Shown in pieces: positions 29,932-42,170 of a DNA stretch of 64,000 nucleotides; the first letter of the stretch is position 1; every line of letters starts with the position of its first letter. Origin of the DNA: Naegleria lovaniensis (taxonomy: Eukaryota; Heterolobosea; Eutetramitea; Acrasida; Naegleriidae); assembly GCF_003324165.1 (NCBI RefSeq), contig NW_025407861.1, positions 124,001 through 188,000 on the forward strand, given 5' to 3'. Under the pieces are notes generated by a model that was not told the origin of the DNA, did not search any database, and saw only the letters and a list, made by a program, of their open reading frames with translations. Made by a program: the position numbers and the translations under genes.

Positions 29932-31648
29932 TTATTTGACATATATTCTCTTTAATCTAGGTAATAAAGCAGTGACAATTTCATAGTTAATGGTATGAGA
30001 CCATTCAGATAATTTTTCACAGGTTAATTCTTTGTTTCCTTGCTTTCCTAAAAGTACAACTTGATCGTTCACCTTCACTTGATCTGCAATTTTGTCTGGA
30101 ATTCTCACAACAAATTGATCCATACACACCCTATGAAAAACATTAGTTTGAATATTTAGAAAATTGTTCTAACATTGAAACCTTGTACTTACCTTCCAAC
30201 GACTGGACATTCCTCACCTCCAATAAGGACATATGCTTTATGGGAGTTAATTCTCTTATATCCATCTCCGTATCCAACTGGAATTAACGCCAAAGTTTCA
30301 CTTTCATTTTCAACCACATAGGTATTTCCATAGGAAACTGTGGATTTGTGTGGAAGTTTTTCAACTCTGGCAACATGTGAAATTAAAGAAAGTGCAGGTT
30401 GTAATTGGAATGGCAATCGTTCATCATGGGTGAGATTACTGGGAGAGAGACCATAAATTGAAACTCCAGGTCTTACCTATATTCGTGTAAATTCATGTAA
30501 ATTCAGGTAAATTCATCAATCGAATGAACAATGATACTTACCATATCTAAATGCATTTCTGGATAGAATAAAGTTGCAGCACTATTACAACAGTGATAGA
30601 TGAGTTCATTCTGTAACTTGTTTGGATTTTCCTCAATCATTGTTTCAATGAGTTTTCTCATTTCAATAAATTTGTTAAATTGGTGTTGAGTGTAATCTTT
30701 GGAATTTTCATCAGCACTTGAAAAATGTGTGAAAACTCCTTCAAGAATGATTCGGGACTGAAAATTACGAGGATTTGTGAGGAACCATTTCAAAAAGGGT
30801 TCAACCTTATTCGGTAATAATCCAAATCTCCCCATTCCAGTATCAATTTTGATATGAACCTTAATTTTCTTATCTTGTTTCACACATTCATCAAATAATG
30901 TTTCAATAATTAATGGATCTCCAGAAATAGTTGGTGTTAAATCAAAAGTTACACAATTTTTAACTTCTGTTGGAATTGCATATCCCAACACAAGAATATC
31001 CACACAAAGATTTTCATTTAAATTTTGTAAAGATTTTCTAATTTTCACTCCTTCTAACACACGATTCACAGCAAATCGTTGAATATTCATTTCTTTCATT
31101 AATTCTTTGACAATGGGCACATCACCATGTCCATAAGCATTTGCTTTCACGACTGGCATGATTTTTACTTGTGAGTTGTGCTGTCTTGCCAAATTTAGAA
31201 TATTTTCAACATTGTGAAGAATATTGGTTAAATTCACAACTGCCACAGAAGTCGTTGAAAATTCATTGAGATGATGTCGCGCACGATGATGATGTTTTTT
31301 GTGAGCTCGGGTCAATGATGAATGATGACTGTTCGATGTCTGGTTCACTAGATTTTTTGAATAATATTTGAAATGTGGTTGATTCGGATCAACATGACAT
31401 GGCGAAGAGAATAGTAAATAACTGGATGAAAAATGTGAGAGAGGAACATTGAAGGAACGTTCCTTCATCATGGAGCTTGCAACACCTCGGAATCTTAATA
31501 TTGGCTTTACCGATTCTCCAGTGATGAATTTCATACTTGAGGACTGATGAAAGGTTTGAATGCAAGCACTGCCAGATCGAACGGCGAACGTGAATTTGAA
31601 TGAATTATTAAAAAATTTTTTTGTAAGCAAGTTAAAGACTGTTATCAT
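29932..31648 (-). CDS. alr: Alanine racemase, PLP-dependent
   Basis: Exons 31648-30542, 30476-30193 and 30130-29932 encode 529 residues; introns are 65 and 62 nt. Interconverts L- and D-alanine. A leader of about 130 residues, basic and with a His-rich patch (HKKHHHRARHHL), precedes the fold and could target a mitochondrion-derived organelle. Catalytic features are all present: PLP lysine in VVKANAYGHG, IDTGMGRFG, the arginine of VRPGVSIYGLSPSN (restored by splicing), the catalytic tyrosine in VSYGNTY, GYGDGYKR, CMDQFVVR, and NYEIVTALLPR. The enzyme is mainly bacterial, though some fungi, plants and protists have it; D-alanine use here is unknown. The three spliceosomal introns' context shows it is a resident nuclear gene, not contamination. 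Confidence 0.92.
30485..30516. repeat. 10-nt tandem repeat in alanine racemase intron 1
   Basis: The unit GTAAATTCAT/G occurs three times in a row (about 30487-30516), filling nearly half of the 65-nt intron. The + strand also reads as repeated GTAAAT, so slippage is the simplest origin. Confidence 0.7.
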
Positions 31649-31927
31649 AGGACAATGTCATGATGAAGGATTGACGTTAAGATGTGAAACCTGTGTTAAA
31701 CAAACTTAATTTATGTCGTTTGAATTGTGCATGATGATTCTTTTTCGTTGAATTGAACCCTCAAATCATTAAAGCTTGGCATGAACCATCATCAACCCTC
31801 ACACTCTCTCCGAATCAATTATCATTCAGACATTGTACTTACAACGTACACGAATGTGGCTCATGGACAAATGGAAAATTTGAATTGCAAACCTCCGAAA
31901 TTTCATCATCCTTCCACATTCCAAAAA

Positions 31928-33712
31928 ATGGATTCGAAACTCTCATCATCGTCCACAACCTCAACAACACAAAACAAATCGGATAACATCCCAATGACTG
32001 CTACATCTTCATCATCACCATCGACCAATGCTTCCGAATCACAACAACCAATCAAGATTGCAAAAAAAGATGATTTTAGAGATGATGATGATCATTCAGT
32101 TTCTATGAGTCCTAAAGTAGTTGCTACGGGAGCACTCTCGGTCAAGATACCCTCCAACAGCAATCTTGTGGGTGCTGCTGTTGTTGCAGGAGGAAATCAG
32201 TCTCCTGTGAGAGTATCTTATCAACAACAACAACAATCAAATTCATCTTCCATGTACAAGAAAACAATTCCTTCTCCACCTTCTTCATCATTGAATACCA
32301 ACAATACTTCTCCATCAGCACTGACAACAGCATTAAATTCTTCCATGTATCAAGAGGGACGAGAAGATGGAAACAACATCAATTCTTCGGATTCTTCTCA
32401 ATTCTCTGACCCTACTTCTTTGAATAACAACAATAAAAGTGAGGAGAATGGTACCAATGACTCTGATAACACGGGTGGAAACATTGCTGAGGACCATTTC
32501 ATATTCCTTCCGAACCACAATGAGCCTTTCCATCATTTTGCTCTCGATATCGGAGGCTCTCTTGTCAAGATGGTTTATATGGTACCTTTTGATAGTGAGA
32601 ATGAAATTATTTACCAAACCAAAGACTTGGAGAGCAATGAGCTCGAGGCTTATTATCATCATGCCAGTAGTGATGATGAAGAAGATGGAAAATTGTCTAT
32701 CAAATCACTTCCTCCTCAGTCTCCTCTCATCATCAATGATGTCAAAGATCACTTTGCTTGTAATAACGAGACAAAGAGAGGCTCTAAACTTTGTTTTGCT
32801 AGATTCCAAACAGCTGACATTGAGGATTGTTTAAGTCTGATTGAAAAATTGTTAAAATTAGACGACTCGATGCCGCAACATCAGATAAAACATATCAATG
32901 CAACTGGTGGAGGTGCATTCAAATTTGCCTCTCTTCTCAAAAACAGATTTGGACTTGAGGTAAACAAACTTGACGAAATGGAATCTTTAATTAAGGGACT
33001 CAATTTCTTGTTAATGAATCTTCCAAATGAGTCATTCAAATTCACAAGAGAGAAAAAGAGAGAATATATTTCATTTCAAGAGGGATCTAATAACGATGTA
33101 TTTCCTTATTTACTTGTAAATATCGGAAGTGGTGTTAGTATTTTGAGAGTCGATGGCTTGGGAATGTTTGAAAGAGTTTCAGGTAGCAGTATTGGTGGAG
33201 GAACATTTTGGGGTTTATGTAAATTATTGACTGGATGTTCATCATTCGAAGAAATTTTGAAACTCACCAAACAAGGTGACAACAAACCTGTAGATATGCT
33301 TGTTGGTGACATCTATGGAAGAGACTATGAAAAGATAGGATTACCATCAGACATTATCGCAAGCAGTTTTGGTAAATTGATAATGCAAAAAACAGGCAGC
33401 GAAGAAACTGTGAAACCTAAAGCTGCAGATCTTGCTAAATCATTATTATTTATGATTTGCAATAATATTGGACAAATTGCATATCTCAATGCTCTCAGAT
33501 TTGGACTTAAAAGAATATTCTTTGCAGGATATTTTATTAGAGGTCATGATATTACTATGCATTATATTTCATATGCTATTCAATTTTGGTCTAAAGGAAC
33601 AATATCAGCCATGTTTTTGCGTCACGAAGGCTATTTAGGAGCCATTGGATCTTTCCTTTCCTCTAAAAGTAAGGATGTAGATAATGACAACAACACACCT
33701 ACCACGGAATAA
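31928..33712 (+). CDS. PANK: Pantothenate kinase, eukaryotic type II
   Basis: First and rate-limiting step of coenzyme A synthesis, phosphorylating pantothenate. I favour the ATG at 31928 (leader ccaaaaaATG; MDSKLSSSST), giving 594 residues; an in-frame ATG at 31781 adds 49. The first 185 residues are Ser/Asn/Gln-rich and disordered. The kinase fold begins at FALDIGGSLVKMVYM, a P-loop-like ATP motif of the acetate kinase/HSP70 superfamily. Further motifs are HINATGGGAFKFA, LLVNIGSGVSILRVDG, VSGSSIGGGTFWGL, ICNNIGQIAYLNA, IFFAGYFIRGH and RHEGYLGAIGSF. This order is typical of PanK II. Single exon. Confidence 0.92.
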   Translation: MDSKLSSSSTTSTTQNKSDNIPMTATSSSSPSTNASESQQPIKIAKKDDFRDDDDHSVSMSPKVVATGALSVKIPSNSNLVGAAVVAGGNQSPVRVSYQQQQQSNSSSMYKKTIPSPPSSSLNTNNTSPSALTTALNSSMYQEGREDGNNINSSDSSQFSDPTSLNNNNKSEENGTNDSDNTGGNIAEDHFIFLPNHNEPFHHFALDIGGSLVKMVYMVPFDSENEIIYQTKDLESNELEAYYHHASSDDEEDGKLSIKSLPPQSPLIINDVKDHFACNNETKRGSKLCFARFQTADIEDCLSLIEKLLKLDDSMPQHQIKHINATGGGAFKFASLLKNRFGLEVNKLDEMESLIKGLNFLLMNLPNESFKFTREKKREYISFQEGSNNDVFPYLLVNIGSGVSILRVDGLGMFERVSGSSIGGGTFWGLCKLLTGCSSFEEILKLTKQGDNKPVDMLVGDIYGRDYEKIGLPSDIIASSFGKLIMQKTGSEETVKPKAADLAKSLLFMICNNIGQIAYLNALRFGLKRIFFAGYFIRGHDITMHYISYAIQFWSKGTISAMFLRHEGYLGAIGSFLSSKSKDVDNDNNTPTTE

Positions 33713-33903
33713 TTTGTACAAATTATGAGATTGGCGCTGTTGAACCAATGTCAGTCAGTGTAATTTTTTAAGTGAATATTATAACTTTTATTTATTTCAC
33801 ATGGACGATGAGCAAATAATTTGAGGCAAATTGGACCTTCAAACATGACAATTTATGTTAAAACTTCGAGAACAAGTGTTTGGAGCACCTAACCCTCATC
33901 CTT

Positions 33904-34915
33904 TTAAGGTTGAGGAGTTTGACCTTGTTGATCATCGACAACATCAACGACCACTGGATTTCCTTGATCATCAATAATTTCTTGCTGACCTTGCTCTTCC
34001 AATTCTCGTTGTCTTTGCTCCTCAGCCTCCTTCTCAGCTTGTTCTTTTGCTGCTTGATCCTTGGCTGCTTTTTCTTTCGCTTGTTCTCTAATTACTTTGA
34101 TTTCTGCTTCATAATCAACTCGAATGGGTGTTCGATCACAAGCACCACAGGTCGGACATTTCGTGTTGCGCAAGGTTCGTGCCAAACCGAATGGACACGA
34201 ACTCACTCGACATCGCGGTGGTGCACAATACACTCCTCTCACCACTGGAGTCTGGAATGGAATGCATCCACAATATCCTTTCTTGAATCCATGTCCAGGT
34301 TTAAAACCACATTCACACTTATTGGGACAGAAATAATCAGGTGGTCTCACTGGAGGAACATGAGGTTTTGGAACAGGGACTTTTGGAGGTACTACTTTTG
34401 GTGGATTGTAACATTTACAAAGTGGACATCCCTTGTATGATAAAAATCCATGAGGACAATGCATGCGACAAACTTGAAATGTACATGGTTTCAAAATGGA
34501 ATGGATCGTGTGTTGTTCACATGGATTTCATTGGCCACAATAATTATTCACGAATGAATAAACACCTACCTTCGACATAACGACAAACTGCTGCAATGTT
34601 TGGCAACATGGAAACACCATTAGAAATGTATGGAGCTGGACCTACCAATCGAGCACATCGATTAACAGGACATCCCTCTTCATCTGTATCGAGACCATGT
34701 GGACATTTCAAATCACATAATTTAACAGTACAGATTTTACCTTTCACGCTAGACACCACGTCTGATTCGATATCGAATGCTTCATTCACAACAGAATCAA
34801 TAAAAGAAGCATGTACATGTGGAGTGTGCATCAACAGCATCATCACTAGGAATGCCATGCATGAAATGAATAGGGTAATGGTACCCATTCGACGGGAAAT
34901 TCCTTGTTGTGACAT
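33904..34915 (-). CDS. Secreted cysteine-rich protein with antistasin-like repeats
   Basis: Exons 34915-34570 and 34472-33904, joined across a 97-nt intron (GTAGGT...TTTCAAG, phase 1), give 304 residues. The N terminus is a signal peptide or anchor (MGTITLFISCMAFLVMMLLM). Cys modules follow the pattern C-x3-C-PHG-...-GCP-x2-C: one ends GLDTDEEGCPVNRC, the next is CRMHCPHGFLSYKGCPLCKC, with looser copies (CGFKPGHGFKKGYCGC, SSCPFGLARTLRNTKCPTC). These resemble antistasin-type protease-inhibitor modules. A Pro/Lys/Val linker lies between modules, and the tail is an acidic Ala/Glu/Gln-rich helix. Function as an inhibitor or matrix protein is an inference. The acceptor is weak, but no other AG restores the frame. 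Confidence 0.7.
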
Positions 34916-35377
34916 TTTTTTTGACAGATAGATGGCTTTGGAGTTCAATTATCTCGAGATAGATTTATCGAGAACTAGTGAGGACATCTTGCGAAATGAT
35001 CCTATTGTATGTGACACTGCATTCCTGCCGTCATGCAATTATTACAAAATCTTGACCGCACTTTTAAGGAGCTACAGAAGTGTCTTGTTTACAGTGAGCT
35101 CCTTTATTTGCTGCTTGTTGCATAGCACAGCGTTCATCTAAATATTTCATGTAATACACGTCGTCAAGCTGTCCCATCGATTCTTGCTTTGTGAGATTTG
35201 GGAACAACGTTCTTCAAAATCTTCTTCAACCAACTCGTTGTATGAGCAAAGGTCAATTTCAAAATTGTCATCCAAAGACTCAACCAAGTCGAGTGGGTGT
35301 TGTTACCTTTCGGTTGCTGCTGAAAGAATAAATCCCAACAGCCAAATTATTATTTTTCTAAAGATTCAAAAAAAAAA
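34916..35377. other. Divergent intergenic region
   Basis: 462 nt between the starts of the cysteine-rich protein and eIF1A. It should hold two promoters. It contains an 8-bp inverted repeat (AAGGAGCT 35066-35073, AGCTCCTT 35097-35104) and a possible broken minus-strand coding stretch, given separately. Confidence 0.5.
35064..35303 (-). pseudogene. Possible frameshifted small gene or relic
   Basis: On the minus strand one frame is open from 35303 (LVESLDDNFEIDLCSYNEL..., then EEDFEERCSQISQSKNRWDS) and an overlapping frame continues from about 35190 to a stop at 35064 (DDVYYMKYLDERCAMQQ..., ending CKQDTSVAP). Together they look like one short Cys-containing protein interrupted by a single-base shift near 35165. 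No in-frame ATG precedes the first part before the eIF1A leader, so it may be a relic, a misread base, or chance. I do not recognise the family. Confidence 0.3.
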
Positions 35378-35842
35378 ATGCCCACAAAAAGCAAATCAAA
35401 AGGAGGTAAGAGAAAAAAGGACTTGAACAAGGGAGGAGCAGGAACCAAGAGAGACCTCCAACTCAAAGAAGAAGGACAAGAATATGGTACAGTGGTTAAA
35501 ATGTTGGGTAACGGAAGATTGGAGTGTTATTGTTTTGATGGTAAAACAAGGCTATGTACAATCCGTGGTACGATGAGAAGAAAAATTTGGATTAATCAAG
35601 GAGACACTATTCTTGTTGGTTTGAGAGATTATCAAGATGATAAAGCAGATGTTATTCATAAATATCTTCCTGATGAAGCTAGAGAATTAAAGAAGCTTGG
35701 TGAAATTCCAAAGGATGCAAAGATTAACGAAAATACCGAAGAACAAATTGGTATTGAATTCGTTGGAGATGAACAAGGAGACGAATCGGAAGAAGAAGGA
35801 AGCGGAGCAGAAGGAGAAACTATCAACTTTGATACTTTGTAA
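35378..35842 (+). CDS. EIF1A: Translation initiation factor eIF1A
   Basis: Single exon, 154 residues, start after a run of A (aaaaaaaaaATG). eIF1A binds the A site of the 40S subunit, promotes scanning and helps choose the start codon. The N-terminal basic tail reads [15 protein letters not shown]; the OB fold has [35 protein letters not shown] and [14 protein letters not shown]; a helical segment ([16 protein letters not shown]) and an acidic C-terminal tail ([14 protein letters not shown]) follow. All features and length match the family. Confidence 0.96.
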   Translation: MPTKSKSKGGKRKKDLNKGGAGTKRDLQLKEEGQEYGTVVKMLGNGRLECYCFDGKTRLCTIRGTMRRKIWINQGDTILVGLRDYQDDKADVIHKYLPDEARELKKLGEIPKDAKINENTEEQIGIEFVGDEQGDESEEEGSGAEGETINFDTL

Positions 35843-36025
35843 CTCTTCCTCGTTTCATCACTTCACCCACTATCATCAACAAGAACTCCTCAACAACAAA
35901 CTTAACGCTACATCATTATTCTCATCTTTCCCATCCCTAAAATAATATAATGTCTGATGATGATTCATAAAAATCGTCGAGACAAATAAATTATTAAAAT
36001 TCATAAATTCAAAAGATTCATGTAT

Positions 36026-39000
36026 TTAAAAGTTCATGGTCAACTTTTTCTTTGGTTTTGAAGCGGCAATTGGTTTTTTGGTGCTAGCACCACCAGTACT
36101 GGATGAATTAACCACGGACTGTTGTTGTTGTTTGGCAAATTCTTGAATGTCGGTAATGACCGATGGTGGCAACAACTGAGCCGTGATGAGAGATTTGAAT
36201 TGGTCTGGAGCTACTTTGGTCAATCGATCGAAACATTGAACTCCCAATGAAAATGTTTTGCTGATCTTGTGGTCTCTCGCGAATTTGGTCATATTCACAA
36301 GCATTGGCACTATGGTGCAGAGATAACTTTGAACCGAGGCTGGTGGAGAGTTCAATTCAGAAAGCAAGGAAAAGCCAGCAAGTAAAATGTTGATTGCTGG
36401 AGGAGCAATCTTATCAAGTGTATGAGAAGAATCCACTACTGACTCAACCAAGTACTTGGATTCAGAAGATAAATTCAATACAATGTCCACAGCAGCACTC
36501 ATTGAGTAAAATACAGCAAGTTTGGCAAGTCCACTTCTTGCAAGATAGAGAATTCCATTTTGTAGACCATACAAAATGTTGAAAGTGTTGTCAACTGCTT
36601 GTGAAATCTTTTTAGGGTCATTAGTGGAGTCATGCATGTTGTTAATTTCGTTTTGGAGAGCTTTGATAATATTTCTAACCACCTTGTCATGAAGTTCAAT
36701 GTTAGAACATAGAGAGGATGAGAGGAAAATGAATAATAGCTCAATTTCTGGAGTGTAAATAGTTTTTCCAGAAAATAATAATCGACTAATAATGTTATCA
36801 ATGGATGCACGAATAGCAACACTCCAAATACTGAATTTTTCTTCAGGAGTCATACTTTGGGCAGAGCTATCTGTTTCTGAATGAAGATTCTCGCTAACTT
36901 CAACAATGGCTGTTGTTGTGTCCAACCCCAAATTGGATTTTGTGAATTGCACCACTCTGCATGCTGTGTAAAGTAATGTTGGTACCACAGCACCTGTTAT
37001 TGAGAGGCCAAATGTTTTCACTATTGTCTTGAGGCATGACATGCTCTTTGCAATTAGGTCTTTCTGATCTTTTTCTAATTCAAATGAGCCCATTTCAAAT
37101 TCTCCATCTTGTTTGAATAGGTATGGGAAATGAAGTCTAAGAGGTTTCAAACAAACTTCTGTACTTGTTGTAACTATTGCTTGCGTGCTTACTTGGTCAC
37201 TGGATACAAATAGTGACACGTTGACATTAGCGAGAATCTTTTCTAAAAGGTCTAAGCAAGCATTGTGAAGAGGTAAATGTCTAATACCTTGAATTTCAAT
37301 TAATAGCAAGAAAACTTCGAAAATAGCTCCAGGTGCATGATGATGTTTTTGGAATTGTTTGGTAGCAATGATTTCTCCTATTGATTTGATGCATTTGATG
37401 GACTTGTCAATATTTTTCTTGTCAGCACCATAGAGATGAGAAATAGCAAGCCCAATGAGCAATGAGTCGTTGTAATCAATATCATCAACAGTTGATTCAA
37501 GATCTTCCTTTCCTCTTGCAACTGCAATAGCATTCAAAACTCCGGCATATGACTGTTTGAAATAGTATAGAACGTTTCTTTCAGTTCCAGGTTCTACAAA
37601 ATAAAAGTTATTCAAATTTTCCACAGCTTGTTCATAAATAGGAGCATAAAATTCGTTGCTGGTTCGTATCAGTATGTGATCATCTTCTTCATCATTAACA
37701 ACGACTGTTAAATTTGAAAAGTCTTGAAGTAAATTGTACCAATTAATAAAAATGTCCTTCATGTTTGGTTGTAAAATTTCCAAAAGATCCTTATTTTGAG
37801 ACTCTTGTGCAGAAACATAAATTTCAGCAAGAGATGTCAATACAGAGATTCTAACCATACACGTGGTAACTTCTCCTTGACTAGAACTGATAAAAGTTTT
37901 TGGGTCTGTTATGTAATTGATCAAATATGAGCACATTCTAGAAAGTAATTTAGATTGGTTTCTAAGCATACGAGATGGAATAAATATAGAAGCAAGTTGG
38001 CAAGACGCATATACAAGAAGTGGGGAATTAATTTGTGTGATGGTGTCACTAATGGCAGTGCTAAACCTAAGCGCATGTTGTTGAAGAAGGGGTTCTGTTG
38101 GAACATCAGGATCTTGATATTTTCCAAAAATATTATTAATATTAATCATTAACACAAGCCCTGCATGTTGAACAGAAATGGTTCCCTTATTTGTGGCAGT
38201 GCAACAAATGTCAATAATTTTGGAAAGGTGATTAACAAGACAATCCTTGTCGGGGTGTTTTCTTGCAACCGACAAATCCACATGCCATAATTCGTCACTG
38301 TAGGTTTCAATGACTTGTTGGAGACACTTCATTGCAAATACCTTTGTTTGCCAACTATACACCAATGGTTGAGCTTCAGATAGTTTCTTTTCAACAGGTG
38401 TGTCATCTTTTTCGTCAGTATCTCCTAACATCACGCTTTGGCTTGTTTCTTTTTCAAGGGTTCTAAGCTCTGAATATATAATAGTATAAATCAAATCAAT
38501 CCATGGCTTTGGTGAAATTAATTTGCTGGATATCAATGATGAAATAATGTTTTTGAAGTGATTTTCTTGGTTGTTACCTGCAATGTAGGTTTCGCTGGAG
38601 CTTTGAGATAACGATTGATATGTTAATGCTTGAGAGATTGAAAAGTCAATATCGTCAACAACTTCAAAGAGCTCAGATGGTGTGAAATACTTGGAAATTA
38701 GTTCTGGTTTTTGATCGCAAATAATTTTGATGCATTGGCCAATCTCATTTTGAATATTTTCAATGTACAGTCTTTCTTTCTTGAGATGAGTTAACTTCTT
38801 CAAAAAATCAACAATTGTTTCCAAATTCTCAACCAAATATGGAGTAAATACAATAACTCTCTGTAATAGGTGAATAAACTCAATTACCAAAGCATCAGAA
38901 CTGAAAAGTTCAGAGTTTGCTTGAATACTAGTCATCAAATCACTGATGAAATAGTTAAAGATTTTGTCAAACGGTTGAGTCTTTAGCTGCAGCAACTCTG

Positions 39001-42000
39001 GGCCCAAACCAATAAGACCTCTCATAATCTTGCATACAGCTGTCAAAATAGAGACTGCAGAATGAGGTGCGTCGAAAATAAGAGAAAATATGCATTGAAT
39101 AATGGTTTCTGCGTGAGGAGCAAACGCCACACCATTAGTATCAATTGTATGGTAAAGTGAAAGAAAAGCGCTTCTTTGTACGTCCTCCTCTGTAATTTTG
39201 GATAGCGCAATCAAGAAACTGACTGTTGAAGGAAGCAGTTCTCTACTTTTCAATGTGCCTACCGATCTGTTAACAGAACCAAGAGCAAGTGCTAAGCCAG
39301 ATTTTAGAGATGCATTTGATGTCGTAATCTTTTGAGTACATCGTTTGACAACATCTTCTAACAGAATATCGCCAATAATTTTTCCAAATGAATACATGCA
39401 CTCTGCAGCTGCAGCACGTACAAATGGATCTGAAAATCCAATAGCAGCGTTCAGAACAGAATGAATTTGAGGATAAAACTTATGTTTCTTGTTTTCTTCT
39501 GACTTTGTTTCCAAGTTTCTTAAAATGCAATATATTGTGGCAACGACGTTTGAAAAAATGCATAGTGTAGTATCCATTGTACTCGAGTCTTCTTCAAGTC
39601 TTGTTCTGTGTGAAGTTGTTGGGGGTGTCATCAAGTTGTTTGCTAGTGCTGTTTTAACTTGTTGAACTAAATGTTCAATTATTTGGGCTTTTGAGTTTGG
39701 TTTGTGATATGTGAAAAGTTTGCCTAACACTCTGATAGATGAATCTACCAATCTGACCGTAAGAGATGGCAATTTAAGGTAAATACTTTCAGAGTAGAAT
39801 AAATTAGAAATATTATCAAATAGAATGCATGAAGCATCAAAACTATCCACAGAAATAGAAGCATACTTTTCTTCAATAGGGTCTAGTTTTACCTTCAGAT
39901 CAACCATAGAATCAATGAGTGAGGTTCTGATAGGGATTGAATCAGAAATAGATGCATCTGCTTCAGCAAAAGCCATCTTAGTAACAAAATTAATCACATG
40001 TCTGTGCTGCGGAAGCTGTAATTTGCTATCTGTTGAAGGTACATAGGCTAACACACTTTCTGGAAGCTTTCCAACCAAATTGAAAAGATTCATTTTGATC
40101 AAGTTAATTGAATAAAGCCCTGATGATGTGGTTGGTTTGAATGTTGGTGGTAACGAGGATAGTAAATCGACTGTTGCTGATACATATCCAAAAATTAAAT
40201 TAAGCTTTTCAGGTGCTAAGAGAGGAATACAGTTCATAATAAAAATTTGTAAGGAGAGTAAACAACATGCTCTTGATCTTAGCCTGTAAGTGATTTCCTC
40301 TTCCTTGGTTGTATAGGTGATAGGTTCCTCATATTTTCCGCTCATTGTATCGTCCCATAGCTCCAAAATTTTTTCTAAGTTATTTTTTACCCAATAATCG
40401 TTTAAGGAAAGAATGGCACAAACAAGAATCCAACATGACTCCTGTCGTTTTGTGGAAACGTATAGATCGTCAGCTGACTTATGAGCAGCCTTTCCCAGAA
40501 GTGACGCGGTATCTAAAACTGCAGAACAAAGCGCATGTGAAATGGTAAGACTGTGTTTGGCCGAAACCATTATCAATGCAGCAAGTGCACAAGAGTGGCC
40601 GTGAAGTGAGTTTGCATAGCTTTTGATGTTTTCATCTCTTTTAGATGCTGTTGCCAACTCTGCATGATCAATTTGTACCATATTCATTAATGCGCTTATT
40701 AATCCAGTGGAATGAGATGGAAGAGCTTCCATTAGTTGCTTAATTGTCAAAGCTCCAATATATCTCACGCTTTCAATTGGATATTTTAAACTTTGCAAAA
40801 TTGCATCAAGGATAGAGTCTCTGTATTTCGCTACACTCTCTCCCAATACTTTGCATAGCTTACCGATACAATATAATACAGTAGTAAAACAGCTATCATT
40901 TGGCACTACAGTATTATTGATCACTAATTGAACTAAATTGTTCAATAAAGCTATTCTTCCTGCTTCCGTTAGTCTATCAATCAGCCCAATGCTTAGCATT
41001 TTAGTGACATACGTTTGAGCGAATTTCTTATCATAATTGGTGATATTGTTGGAGCTGATTGAAATTAAACCGGTCAAATTTTTCACAATTGTATCCATAT
41101 TTGATATGATTACATCCTCAGGACATTTCGAGAAGAAATAAATAATACAGGACGCTATCGCTGATCTTAATTCCTTTGTTTGACCTATTCTAGTAAAGGG
41201 AGCTGTCGCAATCATGATAGCATAACTGCAAGTATATTCTTTTGAAGGTTTTTGAGATCTTGGAGTAACACCGTCTTCATTGGCAACAGAATCGTGTAGG
41301 CCAGTGTCACTCATACAAGAAAGTAGTAACTGGGCAGTAGCGTGACTGAAAACCTTTCGAACTTCTTCTTCAGGGTCTTCCATACTTTTCAAACACATGT
41401 TCAGGGATGTATCGAACACTTTCAGGTTCACATCCGATGGTCTTGCATAGTTGACTGCGATAGACAACATTAATTCTCCACAGGCAATTTTGACGTGTTT
41501 GTTTGTCTCTTGAGTACCTTTCAATATCAATTTCAAGTACTCGGTCCATTCATTCTTCACTCTCTTCTTTGAATTAGCAACAAATTTAGCGCATAACATA
41601 AGTATGGCCTCTTTAATCGGATCATCCTGTGGATAAAATCATCATCACAGCATTAAATTTTGAAAAATATTGTTATTGTCAAACAACCATCATCATCACA
41701 CTTACGTTTAATTTCCATAATTTCCAAAATAAATTATTGTTGATGAGATTGAATAGATTCGGTACTAGATGGGATTGTATAGAATAGGCCTCCCCAAGAA
41801 TATCCAATAAACAAGCTATTTCGTTAATTTTCTGAGGGTTCCGAGTTGTGTTTGAGTGTTGTTCCAACAATTGTACTATTTTGCTTGATCCTGAAGGAAT
41901 CAACGTACTCGGATTGATATTGTAGAATTTGTTGAAACATCTACAAATAAGTCTTCTTGTGAGTACAGAATTGCCGATATTCGTCAAAAACGAAACCGAT

Positions 42001-42170
42001 TTCATCAGTGTAACTTCAACATTCTTATCCAATTTATCAATGGTACAATTCTCAAGAATACGAGCGAGATCAGTCCAAATCAAATAGATTTGCTCTTGTT
42101 GAGTACTATTTATCTTCTTGTTTTGAGAAGCGAGAGTGCAAAATTGTGTGAGCTGACTGAGACATTGCAT
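36026..42170 (-). CDS. HEATR5: HEATR5-family HEAT-repeat protein
   Basis: Exons 42170-41706 and 41626-36026 (79-nt intron, GTAAGT...CCACAG, phase 0) give 2,021 residues, close to animal HEATR5A/B (about 2,050). Yeast Laa1 and animal HEATR5 work with AP-1 clathrin adaptors and in endosome/Golgi trafficking; HEATR5B also binds dynein-dynactin. The protein is continuous alpha-helical HEAT repeats without membrane segments or catalytic motifs. Family-like stretches include KSGLALALGSVNRSVG, IGLGPELLQ, DPFVRAAAAECMYSFG and KIACGELMLSIA. The C-terminal tail is basic (STKKPIAASKPKKKL). Assignment rests on length and these blocks. Confidence 0.8.

Noticed and set aside
34932-35141. 69-codon + strand open frame between the cysteine-rich gene and eIF1A
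   Set aside because: Starts inside the leader of the opposite gene, with no family sequence or splice partner.
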